Source of the DNA: Planomonospora_B alba
GTDB lineage: Bacteria; Actinomycetota; Actinomycetes; Streptosporangiales; Streptosporangiaceae
Assembly (NCBI RefSeq): GCF_039534085.1
Contig: NZ_BAAAUT010000024.1
Span: 1-64,000, forward strand
DNA: 64,000 nucleotides
Direction: 5' to 3'
A program made the translations under genes and the position numbers. This document shows positions 11,216 to 18,743 of this stretch, one piece after another; the first letter of the stretch is position 1; each line of letters opens with the position of its first letter. The notes beneath the pieces were generated by a model, which was not told where the DNA came from, ran no database searches, and was given only the letters and a program-made list of their open reading frames with translations.

Positions 11216-11881
11216 GTGACGATCCGGGTGCTCATCGCGGACGACCAGGGCATGGTGCGGACGGGCTTCACCGTCTTCCTCGGCGCCCAGCCGGACATGG
11301 AGGTCGTGGGCGAGGCCGCCGACGGCCGCGAGGCCGTGGCGCGGACGGCGGAGCTCCGGCCCGACGTCGTGCTGATGGACGTGCGCATGCCCGTCATGGA
11401 CGGCCTGGCCGCGACGCGGGAGATCCTCTCCTCCGGACAGTACGGCGAGCACGCCCCGAAGATCCTGATCCTGACCACCTTCGACCTCGACGACTACGTC
11501 TACGAGGCGCTGCGGGCCGGGGCCAGCGGGTTCCTGCTCAAGGACGCCTCCGCGCAGCAGCTGGCCGAGGCCGTCCGGGTGGTGGCGGCCGGGGAGGCGC
11601 TGCTGGCGCCCTCGGTGACCCGGCGGCTCATCGCGGAGTTCGCCCGGGTCGGGCCGAGCCGCCCGCGCGTGCGGCCGGGCGACATCACCGAGCGGGAGAC
11701 CGAGGTGCTCGCCCTCGTCGCCCGCGGCCTGTCCAACCAGGAGATCGCCGCCGAGCTCGTGCTGTCCGAGCAGACCGTCAAGACGCACGTGGGCCGGATC
11801 CTGGCCAAGCTCGGCCTGCGCGACCGGGCGCAGGCGATCGTGTACGCCTACGAGACCGGCGTGGTCCGCCCCGGCGACTGA
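11216..11881 (+). CDS. LuxR/NarL-type response regulator
   Basis: The 221-residue protein has a receiver domain with acidic pair ADDQ near residue 9, phospho-acceptor Asp55 in VLMDVRMP and the switch region TTFDLDDYV, followed by a C-terminal LuxR helix-turn-helix (ITERETEVLALVARGLSNQEIA). It starts at GTG 11216 with GGAGG about eight bases upstream and is the cognate partner of the kinase immediately before it. Targets are unknown; the next gene downstream encodes heme oxygenase but has its own promoter signals. Confidence 0.95.
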   Translation: MTIRVLIADDQGMVRTGFTVFLGAQPDMEVVGEAADGREAVARTAELRPDVVLMDVRMPVMDGLAATREILSSGQYGEHAPKILILTTFDLDDYVYEALRAGASGFLLKDASAQQLAEAVRVVAAGEALLAPSVTRRLIAEFARVGPSRPRVRPGDITERETEVLALVARGLSNQEIAAELVLSEQTVKTHVGRILAKLGLRDRAQAIVYAYETGVVRPGD

Positions 11882-11938
11882 CTCCCGGCCCCGTCCGGGC
11901 CCGCGCCCGCGGCTCCGGAGCGGGACGGCGGGCGGGGA

Positions 11939-11966
11939 GGCTCCGGCCCTCCGGGAGCCGCGTTTT
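11939..11966 (+). terminator. Possible terminator after the two-component pair
   Basis: A 6-bp stem GGCTCC/GGAGCC (11939-11944, 11954-11959) is followed by GCGTTTTG. The stem is short but it has a T-run and lies about 57 bases after the regulator stop. Confidence 0.4.
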
Positions 11967-11995
11967 GACGACAAGGTGTCGTCATCGTCTTGACG
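11966..11995 (+). promoter_or_regulatory. Palindrome and -35 box upstream of heme oxygenase
   Basis: TGACGACA-AGG-TGTCGTCA is a perfect 8-bp inverted repeat (11966-11984). Six bases further a TTGACG -35 box begins (11990-11995), with GACACT 18 bases downstream as a possible -10. The arrangement suggests a dimeric regulator of heme oxygenase, perhaps the TetR protein encoded just downstream. Confidence 0.5.
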
Positions 11996-12054
11996 CGCGG
12001 CCGGATTCTTTGTGACACTCCGTCATGAAAACACCTCTTCGATACGGAGTGATC

Positions 12055-12708
12055 ATGAGCGAGGCGCCGTTCTCCGAAGCGCTCAGGAGCGCCACCTGGA
12101 GCGACCACTCCTCGGCCGAGGACGGCGCCTACCTCACGGCCCTGATGGCCGGGAGGCTCGGCCCCGAGGCCTACGGCGAGCTGGTGGCCCAGCACTACTT
12201 CGCCTACGTCGCGCTCGACGGCGTCTCCCGGGCGCTCGCCGGGGACCCGGTCGCCGGGCCGTTCGTCGTCCCCGAGCTCTACCGCGAGGAAGCACTGGTC
12301 CGCGACCTGGAGACGATCTACGGCCCCGGCTGGGCCGACCGGATCGAGCCCTCCGCGCCGACCCGCGCCCTGGTCGCCCGGATCGAGCGGACCGCCGGCT
12401 GGCCGGGCGGCTACGTCGCCCACCACTACACCCGCTACATGGGCGACCTGTCCGGCGGGCAGTTCATCCGGATGGAGCTGGAGAAGATCTACGGCTACGG
12501 CCCGGGCGGCGGCGTCGACTTCTACCGCTTCGACCGGATCGGCAGCCTGCCCAGGTTCAAGAACGCCTACCGCGCCCGGCTGGACGCCCTGCCCGTGGAC
12601 GAGGCCGAGAAGCAGCGCATCATCCGCGAGACCAAGCTCGCCTACCGGCTCAACACCGAGGTCCTGGCCGACCTCGGCCGGGTGGTGCGGACCGAGCCCG
12701 CCGCCTGA
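12055..12708 (+). CDS. Heme oxygenase (biliverdin-producing)
   Basis: The 217-residue protein is a canonical bacterial heme oxygenase. The proximal heme-ligand histidine is probably His18 in SDHSSAED, and the distal-helix motif GDLSGGQ is at 130-136. The enzyme splits heme to biliverdin, CO and iron, usually to obtain iron. I start it at ATG 12055, preceded by GGAG six bases upstream; an in-frame ATG at 12025 would add MKTPLRYGVI, which is not conserved in the family. No heme transporter or partner reductase is adjacent. A TetR-type regulator follows after 67 bases. Confidence 0.93.
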   Translation: MSEAPFSEALRSATWSDHSSAEDGAYLTALMAGRLGPEAYGELVAQHYFAYVALDGVSRALAGDPVAGPFVVPELYREEALVRDLETIYGPGWADRIEPSAPTRALVARIERTAGWPGGYVAHHYTRYMGDLSGGQFIRMELEKIYGYGPGGGVDFYRFDRIGSLPRFKNAYRARLDALPVDEAEKQRIIRETKLAYRLNTEVLADLGRVVRTEPAA

Positions 12709-12775
12709 CCGCGCCGCGCACGGCGGCCCCGGCGGCTCCCCCGCCGCCCGGCCCGCCGTGTGCGACCATGGGTCC

Positions 12776-13441
12776 ATGCCCCGCATCTCGGCCGCGACGA
12801 TCGGCGAGCACCGCGCCCAGACCCGGGACCGCATCCTGCAGGCGGTCTCGCGGCTCTCCCGCGACCAGGGCATCGACGCCATCTCGATGACCGACGTGGC
12901 GAGCGAGGCGGGCATCACCCGGACCGTCCTGTACAACTACTTCCCCGACAAGGCCGCGCTGCTGCTGGCCTTCACCGAGCGGGTGACGCAGTACTTCATC
13001 GAGGCCTACGAGCGGGAGCTGCCCGAGGACGCCTCGCCCGCCGAGCGGCTGCGGGTGTTCGTCCGGCTCCAGCTCGACGGGCTGCTCGCCCACCCCCACC
13101 CCGGTCCCGCCGACCTGTCGGCGGCCCTGGGGCCGGACGCCTACCAGCGCCTGGCCGAGCACGTCGCGCCGATGCAGCGCATCCTGACCGGCATCCTCGA
13201 CACCGGCGTGGCCTCGGGTGACTTCCAGGCCCCCGACGTGACCGCCACCGCCCGGATCATCCTCGCCGTCATCGGCGCCGAGCGGCTGCCGCTGCTCGGC
13301 GGCACGGTGACGGTGCAGGAGGCCGAGGAGATCGTCTCCGGCTTCGTGCTCCGCGCGCTGGGCGCCCGGCCGGAGCCCGGTGCCGTCACGCGACCGGCGG
13401 ACGCCGCGGACCGAGGGCCGGCAACCGGAACGACCGGATAA
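12776..13441 (+). CDS. TetR-family transcriptional regulator
   Basis: This 221-residue protein has an N-terminal TetR DNA-binding domain: TRDRILQAVSRLSRDQGIDA then the helix-turn-helix ITRTVLYNYFPDKAALL at about 45-60. The C-terminal ligand domain is all-helical with no known specificity. Start choice is uncertain: ATG 12776 is used because MPRISAATIGEHR fits related proteins, with no ribosome site. It follows heme oxygenase on the same strand and could repress it through the palindrome at 11966, an inference. Confidence 0.9.
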   Translation: MPRISAATIGEHRAQTRDRILQAVSRLSRDQGIDAISMTDVASEAGITRTVLYNYFPDKAALLLAFTERVTQYFIEAYERELPEDASPAERLRVFVRLQLDGLLAHPHPGPADLSAALGPDAYQRLAEHVAPMQRILTGILDTGVASGDFQAPDVTATARIILAVIGAERLPLLGGTVTVQEAEEIVSGFVLRALGARPEPGAVTRPADAADRGPATGTTG

Positions 13442-13513
13442 ACCCGGAATGCATTTCATACGCCGCCGAAGCGGAGAATGCGGCGGCGAACACCAAACAA
13501 TCATCGCCATCCT

Positions 13514-13571
13514 TTGATCAAACATGGCGTTCGTTCGCTGAAACGGCACCTCCGATACGGGATGCTTGTTC
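13514..13571 (+). promoter_or_regulatory. Conserved upstream region of secreted peptide A
   Basis: TTGATCAAACATGGCG (13514-13529) and GATGCTTGTTC (13561-13571) recur before the paralogous peptide B gene at 15680 and 15728 with almost the same spacing (47 and 48 bases). They are the best candidates for shared promoter or leader elements. The second box lies 95 bases before the ATG. Confidence 0.55.
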
Positions 13572-13655
13572 GCGGCCACGGGCGGCCGGCCGGACGCGGT
13601 CCGCCGCCGGGGCCGCAGAGAGTTCCCCGTTCCGTTCCCATGGAGGAAGAACATC

Positions 13656-13853
13656 ATGATCCGTCGTATTCTCGTCGGCGCGGCCATCGCAGGTCTCGCG
13701 GGCGTCGGCGCCCTGGCCGTCGCCGGCACCGCTTCGGCGGGCGACTACGGCTACGGCCACGGCCCGTCCCTGACCTACGTCAACGACGGCAACCACAACG
13801 AGGTCCTGAACGACCTCCTCGACCTGGCGCTCCTCGGCATCATCGAGAACTGA
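13656..13853 (+). CDS. Small secreted peptide A, paralogue of peptide B
   Basis: This 65-residue product starts at ATG 13656 behind a strong GGAGGAA ribosome site. Residues 1-28 form a signal peptide ending TASA, leaving a mature 37-mer that begins GDYGYGHGP and ends with NHNEVLNDLLDLALLGIIEN. It has no cysteine. The C-terminal 20 residues could fold as an amphipathic helix. A second copy lies 2.1 kb downstream with 16 of these 20 residues identical. It is not a chaplin or rodlin by any motif I can see. A surface-active, signalling or antimicrobial role are all possible and none is shown by sequence alone. Confidence 0.8.
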   Translation: MIRRILVGAAIAGLAGVGALAVAGTASAGDYGYGHGPSLTYVNDGNHNEVLNDLLDLALLGIIEN

Positions 13854-14031
13854 CCTTCCACAGAGGCGATGACGCGCCCGGCGCCGTCGCCCCGGAGATG
13901 ATTCACCCTGGATATTCCTGCTAGTCGGAAATAGTCGCGATGTGAATCGTCCGGAAACCGGGACACCGCCTTCCTGACAAGGCACCATCCCCTGTCCGGG
14001 GGAAACTTCTGGTGAGTCGCTCGTTGGAGAA
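13854..14031 (+). other. Conserved 3' region after peptide A
   Basis: This gene-free stretch contains CCGGAAAC..CGGGACAC, GCCTTCC and a small hairpin leading into GGGGAAACTTCTG (13999-14011), all found in the same order after peptide B (16070-16176). It forms a structured 3' untranslated region that ends at the terminator at 14032; the rest of the gap to 14201 holds the promoter of the next gene. Confidence 0.5.
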
Positions 14032-14067
14032 GCGGCCCCGCGGCCACGGCCGCCGGGCCGCTTTCTT
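14032..14067 (+). terminator. Terminator of the peptide A transcript
   Basis: GCGGCCC pairs with GGGCCGC around an inner GGCC stem, followed by TTTCTT. The equivalent terminator after peptide B is at 16177-16215. Confidence 0.75.
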
Positions 14068-14162
14068 CGTTTTCTCCGCGTTCCGCCGGTCCCGTCCTCC
14101 CGCCGGGAGGAACCGCGCCACCGGGCCCCGGGAACTGTCGGTGACTGCGGCTAGCTTCTGAT

Positions 14163-14183
14163 CGACCTCGGACCGCGAGGTCG
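14163..14183. promoter_or_regulatory. Inverted repeat before the DUF6745-associated gene
   Basis: CGACCTCG and CGAGGTCG form a perfect 8-bp repeat with a 5-base spacer, just upstream of the GCGAGGAG ribosome site. It may act as an operator or an mRNA hairpin controlling the two-gene cassette. Confidence 0.4.
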
Positions 14184-14201
14184 GATCGCGAGGAGCCAGC
14201 C

Positions 14202-14528
14202 ATGTACCGCCAAGGTGACATCCTGATCGTGCCCGTCCCCGAGGACGCCGTGCCCGAGACCGTCCGCGCCTCCCCCTCCGCGCCGCGCGACGCGGGCGGC
14301 CGCCTGGTGCTGGCCCTGGGCGAGGCCACCGGCCACGCCCACGCCGTCGTCGGCCCCGGCACCCTGATCCGGTCCCCGCGCCCGGCGGACCCCGACTTCC
14401 TGCACCTGCCCTCCGGCGGCCGTGTCGTCCACGAGGAGCACGCCGCGATCCCCCTGCCCAGGGGCTGGTACCGGGTGCGGCGCCAGCGCGAGTACGTCCC
14501 CGGCGCCTTCCGCGTCGTCGCCGACTGA
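14202..14528 (+). CDS. Conserved small protein of unknown function
   Basis: The 108-residue protein begins MYRQGDILIVPVPEDAVP and carries the conserved elements LGEATGHAHAVVG (about 45-57) and VHEEHAAIPLPRGWYRVRRQREYVP (spanning about 76-100). Proteins with this GHAHAV...HEEH pattern are known from many bacteria, often next to DUF6745 proteins, but none to my knowledge has an assigned function. Clustered His and Glu suggest metal binding. It starts at ATG 14202 with GGAG nearby and is followed 17 bases later by its probable partner, so the two form an operon. Confidence 0.8.
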   Translation: MYRQGDILIVPVPEDAVPETVRASPSAPRDAGGRLVLALGEATGHAHAVVGPGTLIRSPRPADPDFLHLPSGGRVVHEEHAAIPLPRGWYRVRRQREYVPGAFRVVAD

Positions 14529-14545
14529 TCCGGGGGCCCGCCGAG

Positions 14546-15583
14546 ATGACCGTCACCGTCACCGTCGGACTCTCCGACGCCCTGACCGCCGCGGCCCGCC
14601 GCTGGGAGGAGATCGCCTTCCGGTCCGGACCGGCCGACCGCCCCGAGGCCGAGGCCGGCGTACGGCTCGCCTACCGCAGCGCCGGGCTGGCCGAGCCCGA
14701 AGAGATCGTCTGGGTCGGCTCGCCGCTCGCCGGCGCCCGGCTCGCCACCGCGCCCGGCCTGGGCGAGCCGGTCCGCGAGCGGGTGCGGACCCGGCCGTGG
14801 GAGCGGGCCAGGGCCGCCGTGCACGCCTCGCTCGGCACCGCGGACTGGCCGCTGGCCTGGACGCTGACCGGCGGCCGGCTCTGGGGACCGGTCAACGACC
14901 TGGCCGCCCGGATCCGCCGGGACATCGCCGCCGCGGAGGAGGACGAGGGGGCCGGGGCCGCGCTGCGCGCCGCGACGCTGGACGCCGTGCTGGGCCAGCA
15001 GGACGCGCCGTGGCTGTCGCTGTTCGACGCCCTGGAGCGGCCGGAGACCGAGGGGCTGGCCCGGGTCGCCCGCTCGGCGGGCTGGTGGTGGCCGTTCGAG
15101 CGGGTGGCCGTCGTCTGCGAACGCCCCGCCGAACTGCACCTCGACGCGCTCTCCCGCCTGCACCGCGCCGACGGGCCGGCGCTGCTGTTCCCCGACGGCT
15201 TCGCGGCGCACGCCTGGGGCGGCATGCCGGTCCCGGCCGGGTTCTCCGCCGCCATGGCGGCCCTCACGCCGGAGCGCATCCGCGCCGAGCGGAACGCCGA
15301 GCTGCGCCGGGTGATGCTGGAGCACTTCGGCTACGACCGCTACCTGTCCGAGTCGGGCGCGGCCCCGGTGCACCGGGACGAGACGGGCGTGCTGTGGCGG
15401 ATCGACCTGCCCGACGACGAGCCGGTGGTGATGGTCGAGGTGGTCAACTCCACCGCCGAGCCCGACGGCACCTTCCGGAAGTACTGGCTGCGCGTCCCGC
15501 CCGCCACCCGCACCGCCCGGGCGGGCGTCGCCTGGACCTTCGGCCTGTCCGAGACCGACTACCGCCCCGAGCGGGAGACCTGA
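14546..15583 (+). CDS. DUF6745-like protein
   Basis: This 345-residue protein has conserved blocks near the middle (PAELHLDALSRLHRADGPAL) and at the C-terminus (HFGYDRYL, then DETGVLWRIDLPDDEPVVMV and VNSTAEPDGTFRKYWLRVPP), ending DYRPERET. I recognise this as the DUF6745 pattern; biochemical function is unknown. The first 150 residues are more variable and rich in Ala and Arg. It is translated from the same message as the preceding 108-residue protein. The pair is enclosed by the two peptide paralogues, which hints at a shared role without proving one. Confidence 0.75.
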   Translation: MTVTVTVGLSDALTAAARRWEEIAFRSGPADRPEAEAGVRLAYRSAGLAEPEEIVWVGSPLAGARLATAPGLGEPVRERVRTRPWERARAAVHASLGTADWPLAWTLTGGRLWGPVNDLAARIRRDIAAAEEDEGAGAALRAATLDAVLGQQDAPWLSLFDALERPETEGLARVARSAGWWWPFERVAVVCERPAELHLDALSRLHRADGPALLFPDGFAAHAWGGMPVPAGFSAAMAALTPERIRAERNAELRRVMLEHFGYDRYLSESGAAPVHRDETGVLWRIDLPDDEPVVMVEVVNSTAEPDGTFRKYWLRVPPATRTARAGVAWTFGLSETDYRPERET

Positions 15584-15679
15584 CCCGGCGCGCGGTACGG
15601 CGGGGCCCACCGGACGGCGGGCACCACCCGGACGGCGCACTCAAAACAGTGAGGACCGCCAAAAAAGCATCACCAGAGC

Positions 15680-15738
15680 TTGGTCGAACACGGCGGGAGT
15701 TCACCGAACCGGAGTCCACGGGAAAGCGATGCTTGTTC
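15680..15738 (+). promoter_or_regulatory. Conserved upstream region of secreted peptide B
   Basis: TTGGTCGAACACGGCG (15680-15695) and GATGCTTGTTC (15728-15738) match the boxes before peptide A. The second box is identical and lies 87 bases before the ATG. Confidence 0.55.
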
Positions 15739-15814
15739 ACGACGAGCGGCCGCCGGAAAGACCGGCCGCGGAGTCACCGATCAACTCCGTTTCTTTCCCA
15801 TGGAGGAAAAACCC

Positions 15815-16006
15815 ATGATCCGTCGCATTCTCGCCGGTGCGGCCATCGCAGGCATCGCGACCCTGGCCACGACCGGACCGGCCATGGCCGGCGACTGGGA
15901 CTACGGCAGGGGCTATGGCGACTTCACCTACATCGACAAGAGCAACCACAACGAGGTCCTGAACGACCTCATCGACATCGCCGTCCTCGGCATCATCGCC
16001 AACTGA
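15815..16006 (+). CDS. Small secreted peptide B, paralogue of peptide A
   Basis: This 63-residue product starts at ATG 15815 behind TGGAGGAAAAA. A 25-residue signal peptide ending PAMA leaves a mature 38-mer beginning GDWDYGRGYG and ending NHNEVLNDLIDIAVLGIIAN. The first six residues MIRRIL and the ribosome-site region are nearly identical to peptide A. Substitutions in the C-terminal helix are conservative (Leu/Ile, Leu/Val), which indicates selection on the mature product. No cysteine is present. It ends 372 bases from the converging stop of the STM4011-4015 operon. Confidence 0.8.
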   Translation: MIRRILAGAAIAGIATLATTGPAMAGDWDYGRGYGDFTYIDKSNHNEVLNDLIDIAVLGIIAN

Positions 16007-16176
16007 CCGGGGAGGCGGCGCCTCCGGTCTCCCGCACCGCGCGCCGCCGGACCCCACCCGTCCCGGCCGGCTCCACCGGCCGGAAACGGCCGGGACACGC
16101 ATCGCCGAAAACGAGGGGCCGCCTTCCCGCGGGAACACCCCCGTTTCGGGGAAACTTCTGAGGAACGCTGGGCAGA

Positions 16177-16215
16177 GCGGTTCCGCGGCCTTTCCGGGCC
16201 GCGGGGCCGCTCTTT
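16177..16215 (+). terminator. Terminator of the peptide B transcript
   Basis: GCGGTTCCGCGGCC (16177-16190) pairs with 16197-16210 allowing two G-T pairs, with loop TTTCCG and tail TCTTT. The 371-base gap 16007-16377 otherwise holds the conserved 3' element GGGGAAACTTCTG (16148-16160) and C/T-rich DNA; a weak GGCCCGG/CCGGGCC hairpin at 16347-16374 may end the opposing operon. Confidence 0.8.
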
Positions 16216-16377
16216 CCGCGCCTCCCCTTCCCTCCGCGCTCTCCGCGTTTCCCCTCCTCCCGCGGCTTCCCCTCCTCCCCTGCTTCCGCTGCTTTCCCGC
16301 GCCGCACCGGAGACGTCCCGCCTCGCCCCTCCCCGCGGCGGGGAGCGGCCCGGCGTCCCCCTCCGCACCGGGCCGGG

Positions 16378-17268
16378 TCAGCGGCCGTGCCCGTGCGGGA
16401 TGCGCTCCAGGACGCCCCCGGCGAACACGTCGTACAGGCCGGTCGGCTCCAGGTGCACGTATCCGATGTGGCAGTCGCACAGCGCCGCCGGGCATGGCCG
16501 GGCCCGGCGGCGGAACGTCCCGTCGTAGATGTTGCCGAGCACCGCCGGGACGAAGTGGCAGCGCCGCACGGTGCCGTCGCCGTCCACGGAGACGACGCTG
16601 TCACCCGTACGGCAGGCCTGCCCGGCACTGCGGTGCGGGAAGCGGCTGTAGGGGAAGAGCGGGTCGAGCGCCGTCCAGTCGGCCGCCTCGGCGTCGGTGT
16701 AGACGTGGCCCTCGGCGGCGTTCACCCACAGGTACACCTCCGGCGGCAGGTCGGCCCGGAGCCTGCGGGCGTGGCCGAGGTGCCCGGGCAGCCCGACGAC
16801 GCCGACGCTGAACCGCACCCCCCGCCCGGTCAGGTCGCGGCACCTGCCGAGGAAGCGCTCGTAGGCGACCTGGCCCGGATGGTAGGTCGCCCAGAGGGCG
16901 AGCGTGTCCAGGTCCGCCTCGGCCAGCCAGTCCGTGCGGCTGCTGAGGTTGGTCTGGATGGCGACCCGGCGGACGTGCGGCATGCGGCTGAGCTCCACCA
17001 TCGCCCGGCGGTACCAGGACCGCACCAGGCCCTCCCCCCAGGGGGTGAACAGCACCGACACCTCGTGGGCCCGGGTGGCCGCCCAGCCGGTGAAGCGCTC
17101 CAGCGCGGCCCGGTCGGCCCGCAGCCGCTCGGGACTGTCGCGGCGCTTGGCGAACGGGCAGTACGGGCAGTCGTAGTCGCAGCTGGCCAGCGGTCCCCGG
17201 TAGAGGATCGTCAGGTGCTCGCGGTCGCCGGGCTCCGCTCCGCCCGGCGCGAGCAGGCCGGTGCTCAC
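16378..17268 (-). CDS. STM4011-family radical SAM protein
   Basis: This 296-residue protein has the radical SAM cluster motif CDYDCPYC (Cys30, Cys34, Cys37), which binds a [4Fe-4S] cluster and S-adenosylmethionine. Downstream cysteines CRTGD, RRCHFVP and PCPAALCDC near the C-terminus could hold an auxiliary cluster, as in peptide- or protein-modifying enzymes. It matches the family named after Salmonella STM4011. Start is GTG 17268, overlapping the previous stop as GTGA. It is the last gene of a five-gene operon and its substrate is unknown. Confidence 0.88.
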   Translation of the reverse strand: MSTGLLAPGGAEPGDREHLTILYRGPLASCDYDCPYCPFAKRRDSPERLRADRAALERFTGWAATRAHEVSVLFTPWGEGLVRSWYRRAMVELSRMPHVRRVAIQTNLSSRTDWLAEADLDTLALWATYHPGQVAYERFLGRCRDLTGRGVRFSVGVVGLPGHLGHARRLRADLPPEVYLWVNAAEGHVYTDAEAADWTALDPLFPYSRFPHRSAGQACRTGDSVVSVDGDGTVRRCHFVPAVLGNIYDGTFRRRARPCPAALCDCHIGYVHLEPTGLYDVFAGGVLERIPHGHGR

Positions 17269-18743
17269 CGGGCCTCGTACTGCGCCATGAGCTCGCGGAC
17301 CCGGCCGGAGAAGAGCGCCGGGCCGATCGCGTCGGAGCGCGCGAGGCCCTCGGCGGTCAGCCGGAGCCGCCCGGCGCCCGCCTGCTCCAGCCAGCCCCGC
17401 TCGGCCAGGCGTGCCAGCTCCTCGGCGAAGTCCTCCGCCGCCCCGGTGCCGAACCGGTCGCGGTAGCCCGCCTCGTCCAGCCCTTCGGCCCGCAGCAGCG
17501 ACTGGAGCAGGTGGCGGCGGCGCCGCTCCTCGCCGTCCAGCCGGAACCCCACGTTGGCGACCCCGAACTCCTGCGGCGCCAGCCGCACGTAGTCGTCGAT
17601 GATGGCGCGCACCTGGCCGGCGGCCACCGCGTACTCGTAGGAGTAGTGGAGGCGGGAGGTGTAGGAGCGCGCCCCGCAGCCGAGGCCGACCATGCCGTCG
17701 CGCTGGCAGCAGTACTCGGCGCCGCCGCTCCCGGAGCCCGCCCCGGCGGCGCCCGCTCCGGGCAGCCGGAACATCCGCATCGACACCTGCTCGTATCCGG
17801 CGGCCAGCAGGTGGTCGCGGCCCTGCCGGTAGAGGGCGAGCCGGTGGTCGTCCCAGTCGCGCGCGCGGCGGCCGAGGCCGGTGAGCGGGCGCACGTACAG
17901 CGGGTAGAGGTAGAGCTCCTCCGGCTCCCACTCCAGCGCGGCCTCCAGGGAGCGGCGCCACGTCCGCTCGGTCTGCCCGTCGATGCCGTAGATCAGGTCG
18001 AGGTTGAGCGTCCCGAACCCCGCCTCCCTGATCCGGCCGAGCGCCGCGGTGACCTCGGCCCGTTTCTGCGGCCGGACCGCGGCGCGGACCTCGGCGTCGA
18101 CGAAGCTCTGCACGCCGATGGAGATCCGGGTGGTGCCCCGCTCGGCCAGCACCGCGAGCCGGTCGGCGGTCGCGGTGGCCGGCGAGGTCTCCACCGACAG
18201 GGGTACGGCCCGCAGGTCCACCCCCATGGTCCGCTCGGTGAGGTCGAGGAGCCGGGTGAGCTCGCCCGCGCTCAGGTAGGTCGGCGTGCCGCCGCCGATC
18301 GCCGCGGTGACGAACCTCGGGGAGTCCAGGGCTCCGGCCACGGCGCGCGCCTGGCGCTCCAGGGCGTCGAGGTAGGCCGTGACGAGCTCCCCGGGCGCGC
18401 CGGTCCGGGTGAACAGGTTGCAGAACCCGCAGCGCATCTCGCAGAACGGGATGTGCAGGTAGAGGAAGAGGCTGTCCTGCGGCTCGTCCGCCCACACCTC
18501 GCGGAGCGGCGGGCGCGGCTCCAGCGGCCGGTAGGCGGTCTTGTGCGGGTAGGCGTACACGTATCCCTGGTAGGGGCCCGCGTCCAGGAGGGCTCCGGGC
18601 CCGCCGGGCTCCCGGCCGCGCCGTCCCGCCGACCGGCCGGTCTCCGCCGGGGAGGCGCTCCCCCTGCGCCCCGGGCCCGCCGGGGTCATCGGGGTCATCG
18701 CGGACGCCGGGCTCGCCGGGGTCGTCGGGGTCGTCGGGATCAC
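17265..18743 (-). CDS. STM4012-family radical SAM protein (HemN-like)
   Basis: The 492-residue protein carries CEMRCGFC (Cys101, Cys105, Cys108) in the HemN-like context YLHIPFCEMRCGFCNLF, followed by GGGTPTYLS and VETSPAT motifs of the coproporphyrinogen oxidase-like group. The C-terminal part has a winged-helix-like region. The first 60 residues are a low-complexity Thr/Pro/Ala stretch, so translation might start later. GTG 18743 overlaps the upstream stop as GTGA. HemN-like enzymes include decarboxylases, heme chaperones and methyltransferases; the role here is unknown. Confidence 0.88.
   Translation of the reverse strand: MIPTTPTTPASPASAMTPMTPAGPGRRGSASPAETGRSAGRRGREPGGPGALLDAGPYQGYVYAYPHKTAYRPLEPRPPLREVWADEPQDSLFLYLHIPFCEMRCGFCNLFTRTGAPGELVTAYLDALERQARAVAGALDSPRFVTAAIGGGTPTYLSAGELTRLLDLTERTMGVDLRAVPLSVETSPATATADRLAVLAERGTTRISIGVQSFVDAEVRAAVRPQKRAEVTAALGRIREAGFGTLNLDLIYGIDGQTERTWRRSLEAALEWEPEELYLYPLYVRPLTGLGRRARDWDDHRLALYRQGRDHLLAAGYEQVSMRMFRLPGAGAAGAGSGSGGAEYCCQRDGMVGLGCGARSYTSRLHYSYEYAVAAGQVRAIIDDYVRLAPQEFGVANVGFRLDGEERRRRHLLQSLLRAEGLDEAGYRDRFGTGAAEDFAEELARLAERGWLEQAGAGRLRLTAEGLARSDAIGPALFSGRVRELMAQYEAR

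Noticed and set aside
13656..16006. Chaplin or rodlin identity for the small secreted peptides
   Set aside because: No cysteine pair or chaplin motif, and the length and pattern of rodlins are absent.
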